Notes under the pieces: generated by a model
What the model saw: only the letters and a program-made list of their open reading frames with translations
Database searches by the model: none
Told to the model about the DNA's origin: nothing
DNA from: Cohnella hashimotonis
Lineage (GTDB): Bacteria > Bacillota > Bacilli > Paenibacillales > Paenibacillaceae
NCBI RefSeq assembly: GCF_030014955.1
Contig: NZ_JAGRPV010000001.1
Span: forward strand, 5,146,001 to 5,210,000
Length of the DNA: 64,000 nt
Reading direction: 5' to 3'
Translations under genes and position numbers: made by a program
In this document: piece by piece, positions 47,264 to 55,380 of the stretch
Layout: every line of letters begins with the position of its first letter
Numbering within the stretch: position 1 is the first letter of the stretch

Positions 47264-47296
47264 CAGGACCGATCGGAGCTTCTCCGATCGGTCCTG
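47264..47296. terminator. Terminator of the kdu operon
   Basis: A perfect 15-bp stem, CAGGACCGATCGGAG (47264-47278) with its complement (47282-47296), closed by a 3-base loop. It has T-runs on both sides (minus strand TTTTTTC, plus strand CTTTTTC) and follows the aldolase stop by a few bases. Confidence 0.93.
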
Positions 47297-47304
47297 CTTT
47301 TTCA

Positions 47305-47955
47305 TTATGCCTTCGCAACCTCATCCGCATAAGCCCGCGCCAGCTTCGCCAGCGCCTTGAAGTCGCCGTCCGCGACGAGCTTTTTGTCCACCAGGTTGCC
47401 GCCCAGGCCGACGGCTACCGCGCCGGCGTCCAGCACGGACCGGATGTTCTGCAGGTTCACGCCGCCTGTGGCTACCATTGGGATGTGGTTCAGCGGCGCG
47501 CGGATCTCCTTGAGGTAACCGACGCCGAGACTGCCGAGCGGGAATACTTTGACGGCCGATGCGCCGGCCTTGTAAGCCGCCACGATCTCGGTCGGCGTCA
47601 TCGTGCCCGGCCATACTTCGATGCCCTGCTCGACGCCGAAGCGGACGACCTCAAGATCGAGGTTCGGCGAGATGATGTACTCCGCCCCCGCCGCCGCCGC
47701 TTCCTTGGCTTGCCCCAGATCGAGCACCGTGCCCGCGCCGATCCGCATGCGGCCCTCATAACGCTCGCGGAACCGCGAGATCATGCCGAGCGCGCCGTCG
47801 GTGTTCAGCGTCACTTCGAGGAAGACGACGCCGCCCTCGGCCAGCGCCTCCGCGGTCGCGTCTCCCTTGTCCTCCGGGATGCCCCGGATAATGGCGACGA
47901 TCTTGCTCGCCGCCAGCGACTTCATCAGCTCGCTCTGCTCTCTGCCCGTCGTCAT
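47305..47955 (-). CDS. eda: 2-dehydro-3-deoxy-phosphogluconate aldolase (KDPG/KHG aldolase)
   Basis: 216 residues from ATG 47955, which overlaps the kduD stop (ATGA). Class I aldolase motifs: KIVAIIRG, catalytic Glu in FLEVTLNT, RIGAGTVLD, YIISPNLD, WPGTMTPTE and the Schiff-base Lys in SAVKVFPLG. The enzyme splits KDPG to pyruvate and glyceraldehyde-3-phosphate (and 4-hydroxy-2-oxoglutarate). It is the last gene of kduI-deoR-kduD-eda and ends the uronate pathway. The KDG kinase needed between KduD product and this step is not in the operon. Confidence 0.95.
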   Translation of the reverse strand: MTTGREQSELMKSLAASKIVAIIRGIPEDKGDATAEALAEGGVVFLEVTLNTDGALGMISRFRERYEGRMRIGAGTVLDLGQAKEAAAAGAEYIISPNLDLEVVRFGVEQGIEVWPGTMTPTEIVAAYKAGASAVKVFPLGSLGVGYLKEIRAPLNHIPMVATGGVNLQNIRSVLDAGAVAVGLGGNLVDKKLVADGDFKALAKLARAYADEVAKA

Positions 47956-48701
47956 CGCGCCAGCCAACCTCCGTCCACGCACAGCACATGGCCGTTGAGA
48001 TAGTCGGACGCGGCGGATGCGAGGAACACGACCGGCCCCTTCATGTCTTCGGGCTGGCCCCAGCGGCCTGCCGGGATACGGTCGGTGATCGATTGGTAGC
48101 GGGCCTGATCCGCGACGATCGGCGCCGTGTTGTTGGTCGTCATGTAGCCGGGCGCGATCGCGTTGACCTGGATGCCTTTGCTCGCCCATTCGTTGGCGAG
48201 CGCCTTGGTGACGCCTGCGACGGCATGCTTGCTCGCCGTGTAGCCGGGCACGTTGATTCCGCCCTGGAACGTCAGCATCGAGGCGATATTGATGATCTTG
48301 CCGCTGCCACGCGCGATCATATGGCGGCCGGCCAGCTGGCTGAGGAAAAAGACGGCGTTCAGGTTCAGATCGATGACGTCGAACCAATCCTGGGCCGCAT
48401 GGTCCGCGGCCGGCGTGCGCCGGATCGTGCCCGCGTTGTTCACGAGAATATCGATGCTGCCGAAAAACGAGAGTGCCTTCTCGAATACGCCTTCCAGCCC
48501 ATCGAGCTCGCTCAGATTCGCGGAGATCTGCTCGATCGTGCCGCCCGCCTCGCGGACGGCCGCTACGGTCGCATCGCAGTTGGAGGAAGCGACCGCGACG
48601 ACCTTGGCGCCGGCTTCCGCGAGCCCGAGCGCCATCGCCTGTCCCAGTCCGCCGGAAGCGCCGGTGACGAGTGCCGTCTTGCCGGTTAAGTCGAACAACA
48701 T
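47952..48701 (-). CDS. kduD: 2-dehydro-3-deoxy-D-gluconate 5-dehydrogenase
   Basis: 249 residues, SDR family. Motifs: TGASGGLGQAMALGL, NNAGTIRRTPA, Ser in NIASMLTFQGG, the VPGYTASKHAV Tyr-x3-Lys pair and GHVLCVDGGWLAR. The IRRTPA and LTFQGG segments are characteristic of KduD. The enzyme reduces 2,5-diketo-3-deoxygluconate (DKII) to KDG. AGAAGGA precedes the ATG. Its placement after kduI and before the aldolase completes the route from unsaturated uronate to KDG. Confidence 0.94.
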   Translation of the reverse strand: MLFDLTGKTALVTGASGGLGQAMALGLAEAGAKVVAVASSNCDATVAAVREAGGTIEQISANLSELDGLEGVFEKALSFFGSIDILVNNAGTIRRTPAADHAAQDWFDVIDLNLNAVFFLSQLAGRHMIARGSGKIINIASMLTFQGGINVPGYTASKHAVAGVTKALANEWASKGIQVNAIAPGYMTTNNTAPIVADQARYQSITDRIPAGRWGQPEDMKGPVVFLASAASDYLNGHVLCVDGGWLAR

Positions 48702-48707
48702 GCTATA

Positions 48708-49475
48708 TCATTCCTTCTCTTGGTTGATGAGTAATCTGACGCCGGCTTGCCTGTATTGGGAAGCCACTTCCGGCGAGAGCCCGGCGTCGGTAACGATCGC
48801 CTCGACCTCGGTCAACTGCGCAAAGGTGAATAGCGCGCCCTGCCCGAACTTGTGATGGTCCGCCGTCACGAAGGACTGCTGGGCCGTCTCGATGAGCGCG
48901 CGCTTCATCTCGCTGAACTCCCCCGTATAGATGGTGAAGCCGGAGTCCGGCTGAACCCCCGTCGCCGCGAGAAACGCCTTGCGGATATTGAGCTTCCGCA
49001 CGTAAGCGACCGCATCGGCCCCAACCAGCATATTGCGAACGCGATAGCCGCCGGGCACGACGAGACGAATGGCCTCCTTGCGGACGAGTTCGCTGATGAT
49101 AATGATGTCGTTGGTCACGACGGTCATCGGCTGGTTCGGCAGCTGCCGGGCCATCTCCTGCATCGTCGTGCCGCCATCGAGCGCGACGATATCGCCGGGC
49201 TCGATCAGGGATACCGCCAGCTTCGCGACCTCCGCCTTTTCGGCCGCATGTCGCGCGACCGGATTTTTGAGCGACAGGATGCCGAGCTGGTCCGCCTGCG
49301 CGAGCATCGCACCGCCGTGCATGCGCTGCAGCAGCCCCTTTTCCTCGAGCTTGGCCAGATCCTCGCGGATCGTTTTCCCCGTCACCTCAAGCCGTTCGCT
49401 GAGCTCGGCCACCGTCACCTCGTTCGCGGCCAGCAGCATCTCCATGATCATCTCGTGTCTGCGCAGAGGGTTCAT
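48708..49475 (-). CDS. DeoR/GlpR family repressor of the kdu operon
   Basis: 255 residues. The N-terminal HTH reads RRHEMIMEMLLAANEVTVAELSERLEVTGKTIREDLAKLEEKGLLQRMHGGAM, and the DeoR sugar-sensing domain includes DIVALDGGTTMQEMARQLP and TVVTNDIIIISEL. Such proteins repress until a phosphorylated sugar binds. It sits inside the operon between kduI and kduD, and the 10-bp-phased repeats upstream of kduI are its probable binding site. The inducer is likely KDG or KDPG, by analogy. Confidence 0.93.
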   Translation of the reverse strand: MNPLRRHEMIMEMLLAANEVTVAELSERLEVTGKTIREDLAKLEEKGLLQRMHGGAMLAQADQLGILSLKNPVARHAAEKAEVAKLAVSLIEPGDIVALDGGTTMQEMARQLPNQPMTVVTNDIIIISELVRKEAIRLVVPGGYRVRNMLVGADAVAYVRKLNIRKAFLAATGVQPDSGFTIYTGEFSEMKRALIETAQQSFVTADHHKFGQGALFTFAQLTEVEAIVTDAGLSPEVASQYRQAGVRLLINQEKE

Positions 49476-49505
49476 TGCCGAATCTCCAATCCTAGCGATT
49501 TCCTT

Positions 49506-50339
49506 CTATTTTATATCTTTCATCGCGACTGCATCCATATCCTCGAAAATTTGATTCTCGCCGGCCATGCCCCAGATGAACGTGTAGCTGCTCGTGCCGA
49601 CGCCGCTGTGGATCGACCAGCTCGGCGAGATGACGCTTTGCTCGTTGCGTACGGCCAGGTGGCGCGTCTCCTGCGGCTCGCCCATCAGGTGGAAGACGAC
49701 GCCGTCTTCCGGCATGTCGAAGTAGAAGTAAACCTCGGAGCGGCGGTTGTGCGTGTGGCAGGGCATCGTGTTCCACATGCTGCCGTCCTTCAGCAGCGTC
49801 ATGCCCATGACCAGCTGACAGCTCTGGATGCCGCCGGTGTGGATGTAGCGGTAAATCGTGCGCTCGTTGGAGTTGGTCAGGCTGCCCAGGTGGTTTGGCG
49901 ACGCCTCGCTGATCGCGGCCTTCACCGTCGGGTACGTCTTGTGGGCGGGCGTCGAGTTCAAGTAGAACTTGGCCGTCTGCGCGCCGTCGTCGCTCGCGAA
50001 CAGCACTTCCTTGGCTCCGAGGCCGATGTAAAGGCAATCCTTGCTCGCCATCGCATACGTTTCGCCGTCGACCGTTACCGTGCCCGCGCCGCCGACATTG
50101 ATGATACCGATCTCGCGGCGTTCCAGGAAGGTAGCGGCGCCGATCGCTTTGGCATCCGCCTCAAGCTTGACGGAGCCGTTCACCGGCAGCGCCCCGCCGA
50201 CGATAAAGCGGTCGACATGCGTGTAAGTCAGCGTCAGCTGGTCCGGCTTGAACATCTCTTCGATCAGGAACTCCTCGCGCAGGCGCGCGGTGTCGAATGC
50301 CTTCACTTCGCGGGGATGAGATGCATAACGGTTTTCCAT
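49506..50339 (-). CDS. kduI: 5-dehydro-4-deoxy-D-glucuronate isomerase
   Basis: 277 residues, the normal KduI length. Typical segments: NRYASHPREVKAFDT, EMFKPDQLTLTYTHVDRFI, FYLNSTPAHKTYPT and the metal-site region TMPCHTHNRRSEVYFYFD. The enzyme converts 4-deoxy-5-threo-hexosulose-uronate (from unsaturated uronates) to DKII. GGAGG is ten bases before the ATG at 50339. As first gene of the operon it carries the regulatory region 50359-50421. The operon serves polymers with uronic acids such as pectin or glycosaminoglycan; no lyase is present in the window. Confidence 0.96.
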   Translation of the reverse strand: MENRYASHPREVKAFDTARLREEFLIEEMFKPDQLTLTYTHVDRFIVGGALPVNGSVKLEADAKAIGAATFLERREIGIINVGGAGTVTVDGETYAMASKDCLYIGLGAKEVLFASDDGAQTAKFYLNSTPAHKTYPTVKAAISEASPNHLGSLTNSNERTIYRYIHTGGIQSCQLVMGMTLLKDGSMWNTMPCHTHNRRSEVYFYFDMPEDGVVFHLMGEPQETRHLAVRNEQSVISPSWSIHSGVGTSSYTFIWGMAGENQIFEDMDAVAMKDIK

Positions 50340-50358
50340 GTCAGTAAAACCTCCAATT

Positions 50359-50398
50359 GTTTATTTATGTTCATATAAGTTTGTATAGGTTTATATTA
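50359..50398 (-). promoter_or_regulatory. Four 10-bp-phased direct repeats, candidate DeoR operator
   Basis: Plus-strand units GTTTATTTAT, GTTCATATAA, GTTTGTATAG and GTTTATATTA begin at 50359, 50369, 50379 and 50389, exactly one helical turn apart, consensus GTTTATATA. A fifth degenerate copy GTTCGTTTAC begins at 50410. The set lies between the -10 (50395-50400) and the kduI ribosome site, covering the expected transcript start. DeoR-family repressors are known to bind tandem direct repeats, and a deoR gene is in this operon. Confidence 0.75.
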
Positions 50399-50421
50399 TA
50401 GCAGTATCAGTTCGTTTACAA
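50395..50421 (-). promoter_or_regulatory. Promoter of the kdu operon
   Basis: Minus-strand TATAAT (50395-50400) is a perfect -10. TTGTAA (50416-50421) is the best -35 candidate but the spacer is only 15 bp, so promoter strength may depend on context. Confidence 0.6.
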
Positions 50422-50503
50422 CCTTAAAAATACAAAACACCGTTTCCAGACAGCAAAAAACCATGCAGCCCGCAGGCGCATGGCTCTAGCTTCACCATTC
50501 CGT

Positions 50504-50752
50504 TTAATCCCTGATCGTGCGCTTTTCAATCGCATCCAGCCTTCGTCGAAGCTCCACGTTCTCTAGACGCAGGCGGTTCAACTCGGCTTTACAGGCTTCC
50601 ACCAGCAGCAAAAGGCCCAGGCCGGCGGTAAAGCCGAAGAGGCCGACCCACGCCGCCTCATGCGATGTCAAAAGTCCGACCAGAAAAAAGACGATGCCTG
50701 CGATCATCAAAAGGATCGCAACGACAAGCGTCCTGCGAAACGCTTCAAACAT
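50504..50752 (-). CDS. Small two-helix membrane protein with C-terminal coiled coil
   Basis: 82 residues from ATG 50752, placed after GGAGGAGG; it overlaps the upstream gene stop by 8 bp. Two membrane helices (about 9-30 and 37-55) are followed by CKAELNRLRLENVELRRRLDAIEKR, a short coiled coil. I do not recognise a family with known function. It is coupled to the membrane protein gene upstream, so the two may form a complex. Confidence 0.78.
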   Translation of the reverse strand: MFEAFRRTLVVAILLMIAGIVFFLVGLLTSHEAAWVGLFGFTAGLGLLLLVEACKAELNRLRLENVELRRRLDAIEKRTIRD

Positions 50753-51341
50753 CCGGTATCTCCTCCTCCGCAAGCTTTGCGGCCACGTACTCGCGACCCA
50801 GCCTCCGCACGAGCGCGATCAGCCAGATGCCGGCCGCGAGCTGGCCTAAGCCGGCAAGCACCGTCATGACCGCCACGAATCCGGTATAACCGTTCAAGCC
50901 GAACGGCAGAACGAAAAGCATGACGACGCCCGTCGCGAGACTCAGATTCCATGCCGCGCGAAACGAACGCGCCAACGCTTTGAGGCCGCCCGATGCGGCC
51001 GTATGCGCGAATCCCTCGCACAAGCCGTACAACAGCGCGAGCAGGCAAAGCGCCGAAAAGCCGATCGCCGACAAAGCGGACAGCGCGTAATATCGATCCG
51101 TCTGCACAATCATCACTGCGGCCGGCATCGCTCCCGCCAGCTCGGCAATCGACAGCACCAGCATAACGGCCGCCGCCAGCTTGGCGATCCCGAATTCTTT
51201 TCGGCGATCCGGGAAGCCGTACAAACCGAGCAGAATCAAGATGAATCCAAGCGTATCCGGCAGCAGGTCGAAGTTGTTGAACCTAAAATCGAACAGCATG
51301 AGGCCCAGTCCCCACGCCATCTGCGAGCAAGCGGTCCTCAT
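50745..51341 (-). CDS. Multi-helix membrane protein of unknown function
   Basis: 198 residues with about six membrane helices. The N-terminal FDFRFNNFDLLPDTLGFILILLGLYGF resembles a conserved hypothetical family of Bacillales in which a DFR.N.FD.LPD segment precedes the first helices. GAGGAGG lies before the ATG at 51341, which overlaps the stop of the preceding gene (ATGA). Function unknown; part of a three-gene translationally coupled set (52174-50504). Confidence 0.8.
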   Translation of the reverse strand: MRTACSQMAWGLGLMLFDFRFNNFDLLPDTLGFILILLGLYGFPDRRKEFGIAKLAAAVMLVLSIAELAGAMPAAVMIVQTDRYYALSALSAIGFSALCLLALLYGLCEGFAHTAASGGLKALARSFRAAWNLSLATGVVMLFVLPFGLNGYTGFVAVMTVLAGLGQLAAGIWLIALVRRLGREYVAAKLAEEEIPDV

Positions 51342-52174
51342 TCCTTCGACCTCCTCTGTGCCTTGACGTATTCGCGAATGGCCGACTGCGTCGGATAAGG
51401 ATGCCGCTCCATCGGAATCATTTGCACCCGGTCGATGCCGGACTTATCCGTGTATGCAAGCCGGAGTCGCATGGCGACGGGCTGGAGGTAAAGCTGTGAA
51501 TTTACGGGGACCGGAAAAGCCGCCATAAGCGATATCGAAGTGCCGGCTTCGATCCCGCGCGGAAAGACGGCCGTCTCTGTTCCAAAATACAATTCATAAG
51601 TAAATGCGGAGCCAATCTCGTTCAAAAGAGAGGAGCTGAAGCCGGTTGCCGTGACAGGTTTCTCCACCCTGAACGTAGCGGTTCGCGTGCCGACAGTGGA
51701 TCCCGATGTGCTCACGCCGCCGATCGAACCGTCGCTCCCCCGATCCTCCCCCCGATACACGATCCTCTTGCCGATATCCGACGTCCCCCGCGTGCCGTCG
51801 CTGTAGTTGACGTCGACCGAACGGATCGTCAGCGGCGCTGCCGCCTCGGACGGCGAATCCTCCTTTTGCTCGCCCGGCTCGAAATGTCCGATCAGCCGAT
51901 AAAGCTTCTGATTTCTAAACGTCATATATGCCGAGATCGGATAAAACTGCAGCGCCGGCAGCCCCTCGATCGAAACCGAAACGGGCAGCCGCTTATCGTC
52001 GTTGTTCGCGATATAATACAGCATAAAAGAGTCCCCGGGCGAATCCGTCACTTCGATGAGATGCGATAAAAAGCGGCCTTCGGGCAGCCGGCCCGTTTCG
52101 TGCGAATAAATATTGCCTGCCCAGCTTGCGACCAGAGCAACGACGACCATCCATCCAATGTACGCCTTCCGCAA
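51338..52174 (-). CDS. Signal-anchored extracytoplasmic protein of unknown function
   Basis: 278 residues with TTG start at 52174 and AAGGGGAG upstream. One N-terminal hydrophobic helix (YIGWMVVVALVASWAG) is followed by an extracytoplasmic beta-rich domain. There are Ser/Gly-rich loops near residues 145-165 and no recognised motif. It is coupled to the next two membrane protein genes, suggesting an assembly at the membrane. I cannot name the role. Confidence 0.75.
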   Translation of the reverse strand: MRKAYIGWMVVVALVASWAGNIYSHETGRLPEGRFLSHLIEVTDSPGDSFMLYYIANNDDKRLPVSVSIEGLPALQFYPISAYMTFRNQKLYRLIGHFEPGEQKEDSPSEAAAPLTIRSVDVNYSDGTRGTSDIGKRIVYRGEDRGSDGSIGGVSTSGSTVGTRTATFRVEKPVTATGFSSSLLNEIGSAFTYELYFGTETAVFPRGIEAGTSISLMAAFPVPVNSQLYLQPVAMRLRLAYTDKSGIDRVQMIPMERHPYPTQSAIREYVKAQRRSKE

Positions 52175-52211
52175 ATGATCTCCCCTTTCGCCTCGCCTGT
52201 CGGCCTACGTC

Positions 52212-53069
52212 TCAACCGTCCAGCCGCGTCCAGGTCGTCCGCACGTACCCGAGCTTCATCCCGGCCCGGTCCATATCCCGATGGCTTTGAGACAAATAAG
52301 CGCATTGACCCACGGCAATCCCGCAGCCTCTCCGGTGAGCTTCGTCGATTCTGGCATCCAGCAGCCGCCGATGGAGCCCTCTGTTCCTGTAGGCCGGCAG
52401 CACGGCCGCGAAGGTGAACGAAGCTTTATTATTTTGGGTAAAAAGAACGCCGGCGCCGGCGGCCACGCCGTCTACGTAGGTGAGATAGAACTGCCACCCC
52501 GGCCTGCCGTGCAGCACTTGGTTGTTCGCGGCGACAGATGGGATTCCCGCGTCCGGCAATCCCGTCCCTCTGCAATGGATGGCCGCGTACAGCTCCAGTT
52601 GATCCTCGCGAAGCGCCTCAATCGAGATCGTCTCCTGCTCAGGCCCCCGACCCGAAGCCTGAACAGAATTCAAATACGCCGGCACCGCTTCCCGCCGTTC
52701 GGGCTGCACATACATAGACGTATGAATGCCGGAAGGATAAAATCCCGCCTCCGTCAGTTTACGGAGCAAATTCGAGCTCGCCAGGGCAGGCACCGCTTCG
52801 AATTGAACGGCACGCCCCCTGTCCCGGTAGAAAGCGACGATCGAATCGATCCGGTCCGCATCCGCCTCGGCGAGCCCTTTTACCGTGTTGAAGGCGGGCC
52901 AAGGCATCGTCTTGCTGTAAAAGCATACGGCATTTCCAAATCGCTCGATCTCGACGCCTTCCGGATTGCCGGGTCTGTCCCGGATGGCCTCCATACGATC
53001 CATCATAAATTCGATCTCAGAAGCCTCGATATCTCGAATGAGCGCAAGCGAGGGCTGTAATGCATTCAT
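52212..53069 (-). CDS. GNAT family N-acetyltransferase, two-lobed
   Basis: 285 residues from ATG 53069, nine bases after GGAGGG. The C-terminal half has a GNAT acetyl-CoA loop (LPAYRNRGLHRRLLDARIDEA). The N-terminal half (about 1-130) looks like a degenerate first GNAT lobe. The ribosome site lies in the loop of a 7-bp stem (AGGGGAT/ATCCCCT, 53072-53104), which might affect translation. Acceptor unknown; the gene stands alone between the membrane gene set and the germination operon. Confidence 0.85.
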   Translation of the reverse strand: MNALQPSLALIRDIEASEIEFMMDRMEAIRDRPGNPEGVEIERFGNAVCFYSKTMPWPAFNTVKGLAEADADRIDSIVAFYRDRGRAVQFEAVPALASSNLLRKLTEAGFYPSGIHTSMYVQPERREAVPAYLNSVQASGRGPEQETISIEALREDQLELYAAIHCRGTGLPDAGIPSVAANNQVLHGRPGWQFYLTYVDGVAAGAGVLFTQNNKASFTFAAVLPAYRNRGLHRRLLDARIDEAHRRGCGIAVGQCAYLSQSHRDMDRAGMKLGYVRTTWTRLDG

Positions 53070-53148
53070 CAAGGGGATCCCTCCAGCAATAAGGACTATC
53101 CCCTGATTTTACCACCCCACTTCGCGAACCGTCCCTTTTTTTGACCGA

Positions 53149-54243
53149 TCAACCTGACTTCGCCGAGAAACGCGAAATGACGAACACGAGCGGAACGTAC
53201 AAAAACACCAGAAATTCTCCGGTTTTCGCGTACAATTCAATCATTCTCCTCGTATCCCCGGGGTCGTTGTCGATATAGAAAAAAATCGTGAACAGCGCCA
53301 GCGCGCCGATCAGCGCGATCCGGGGCCTCACCCGCAGCTGCTGCTTCAGGCTGTGACAGGCGGCCCACAGGCCGAGCGATATGTTCGACACCATCTTGAG
53401 CAGCCATAAATTCAGCACGACGTATTCGAGACGCTGCATAAGCGGCACATGAATGATCGAGACGATGCTCAGCGTCGGCCAGACGGTCTCCTTGAGCTGC
53501 TGCGGACTGAAAAACATGAGCGAGAGCAGCAGCATGACGATATAAATGAAGGCCGCGGCGCCTGCCGACATATAGGCCCATTTGGCGGATCTGGCGCCCT
53601 CCTTGATGAACGGATATACGGCCATCAGCGTCACGCAGCCCAAAAATTGCTGGGCCATCAGCCTGGTCGAGCCGAAGATCGCCGCGGCGCTATGATCGAA
53701 CGCAGGCATCAGGTTTTGCGGATGTAAAAACGGAAAAACGAGCACCGTCTGCGGCAGCACGAACAAAAAGATGCTCAGCGTCCCCCAAAAACAAATGCCC
53801 GCAACCGTCTGAATCCCACCGGACACCGTATAGTACAGCAAGCCGAAAATGCAGAGCACGAGCGGCCATTGATTCATTTCCGGGAATATCCACACCTCGA
53901 TCACCTGCAAATAAAAGCGCAGCGTGGCGAACGCGCCCCATAGAAAATAAAGAACGAAGCATAGGTTGAGGACCGCGCCAATCGCCCGGCCGAAATACCG
54001 TCGGTTGACCGCCACGAGATTGGCCCCCCGGGCATCCTGACGCGCGAGAATGCCGAACATCATCCAGATCAGAAGGCCGATGAACAGCGACGCAGCCAAG
54101 ACGGCGATCCATGTATCCTGCTCCGACGCGGCCGCCACGTATCGCTGAAAATCCATAAGTCCCGCTCCGACCAGACTGACGTAGAGCAGGAAAAACAGAT
54201 GGATGGCCGACAGCGTGTATTTGTCGCTTTTCGTTTTGTCCAA
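53149..54243 (-). CDS. Spore germinant receptor B subunit (GerAB/GerKB family permease)
   Basis: 364 residues from TTG 54243, eight bases after GGGGAGGAGGAA; the frame is open further but those residues are Arg-rich shadow. About ten membrane helices of the APC-superfamily type (YTLSAIHLFFLLYVSLVGAG, VVFPFLHPQ region). Family members form the germinant-binding membrane subunit of spore receptors. It is the third gene of an A-C-B operon like gerK. The amino-acid or sugar germinant cannot be inferred. Confidence 0.93.
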   Translation of the reverse strand: MDKTKSDKYTLSAIHLFFLLYVSLVGAGLMDFQRYVAAASEQDTWIAVLAASLFIGLLIWMMFGILARQDARGANLVAVNRRYFGRAIGAVLNLCFVLYFLWGAFATLRFYLQVIEVWIFPEMNQWPLVLCIFGLLYYTVSGGIQTVAGICFWGTLSIFLFVLPQTVLVFPFLHPQNLMPAFDHSAAAIFGSTRLMAQQFLGCVTLMAVYPFIKEGARSAKWAYMSAGAAAFIYIVMLLLSLMFFSPQQLKETVWPTLSIVSIIHVPLMQRLEYVVLNLWLLKMVSNISLGLWAACHSLKQQLRVRPRIALIGALALFTIFFYIDNDPGDTRRMIELYAKTGEFLVFLYVPLVFVISRFSAKSG

Positions 54244-54266
54244 GAATGCCGTTCCTCCTCCCCGCC

Positions 54267-55373
54267 TTAATCGATCGTCCCGCTTTGCACGAGCTTCGCG
54301 CTCACGCGCACTTCGGTTTTCATTTTCGGATAGGCTGCATAGAACGCTTCGCCGTCCCAATGCCGTCGATGCGTCCGGGCGTAATCGCCGAAGCCGGCCG
54401 GATCGATGCGCAGCTGTTGGCATTTTGCAATAAAATCGGATAGGCCGCTCTCGATAAAACGTTCGATCGTTCGCTCCATCTCCGCCGCTTGCGATACATC
54501 TTCGATTTTCACCGATTCCGAGATGCTCTTGATGCCGACGGTCATATGCAGCGCGATCTTGAAGGACGGCGCCGGGCCGTCCGTGCGAAGCCTCCAGGAA
54601 GGACGGGAATTTAATATGCGAAGCAGCAAAAATTGATGGGAGCCCCCCTTCTCCCCAAGCGTAACGAGCAGCATGCCCGCGCGCGTTTTCTCGGACAGAA
54701 GCTTCAAATACAGCATCTCCGCGCCTTTTGCTACGGCAACGACCCGATCTTCCTTGAACAGGGCGATGCCTCCCGCCTGCGGCCGACGGCGGCTGTCCAT
54801 CGTGATATAGGGCAAGTAAAAATCGCGGCCTTCGCCGTAGTAGCTGTACATCACCTCCTGCAGGTTTCTGCCCGGCAGCTCGGCCGTTCTCGAATTCTGC
54901 TCGATCATGCTGGTGAGAAACAGCGTATCGTCGGAATCGGTGGTCGCCGCCATCGTCTCTCTCGCTGTCGTATCCGCGACGGCTAGCAGACAGCGGTTCT
55001 GAACCTTCACGTCTCGGGACAGCATCTTCAGCACATGCGCGATGCCATGCTCGGCGTACGCTTTGCCGAACAGCATGAGCTTCATCTGTCCGTATTCGAT
55101 CGGCTTGTTGGTCTGCCGGTTCAGCAGCGGCACCATATCGAAGCTGTTGTACGACGTCGTCTCGAGCAGCTTGACCTTGGTCTTGTCCTGATCGGTATAC
55201 TCGCCGATCAGCATGCTCGTCACGATCTTTCCGTCCTGCCTGTCGTAGCCCGCCGTCTGGACGAGCGAGATCCGGTCCACGATCTGCGAGCTGCCGCAGC
55301 CGTTCAGGGCGAGCGTCACCGTCAAGAGCGCGGCGAACCCGAACCGTCTGACCGTTTTCCGTGCGCCGCGCAT
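54267..55373 (-). CDS. Spore germinant receptor C subunit (Ger(x)C lipoprotein)
   Basis: 368 residues from ATG 55373 with GAGGAGTGA upstream; an earlier TTG lies in that site. The lipobox LALNGC gives a lipid-modified Cys at about residue 26. Family segments include IVDRISLVQTAGYD, FLTSMIEQNSRTAELPG and the C-terminal GFGDYARTHRRHWD. The C subunit is anchored on the outer face of the spore inner membrane. It overlaps the A-subunit stop and precedes the B-subunit gene by 23 bases. Confidence 0.94.
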   Translation of the reverse strand: MRGARKTVRRFGFAALLTVTLALNGCGSSQIVDRISLVQTAGYDRQDGKIVTSMLIGEYTDQDKTKVKLLETTSYNSFDMVPLLNRQTNKPIEYGQMKLMLFGKAYAEHGIAHVLKMLSRDVKVQNRCLLAVADTTARETMAATTDSDDTLFLTSMIEQNSRTAELPGRNLQEVMYSYYGEGRDFYLPYITMDSRRRPQAGGIALFKEDRVVAVAKGAEMLYLKLLSEKTRAGMLLVTLGEKGGSHQFLLLRILNSRPSWRLRTDGPAPSFKIALHMTVGIKSISESVKIEDVSQAAEMERTIERFIESGLSDFIAKCQQLRIDPAGFGDYARTHRRHWDGEAFYAAYPKMKTEVRVSAKLVQSGTID

Positions 55374-55380
55374 GCCTGTC

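Noticed and set aside
47956..48387. Upstream extension of the KDPG aldolase
   Set aside because: The extra residues are an alternate frame of kduD; the aldolase family begins at Met 47955.
54244..54423. Upstream extension of the GerAB-like permease
   Set aside because: The extra 60 residues are Arg/Ser-rich and overlap the C-subunit gene; TTG 54243 has an ideal ribosome site.
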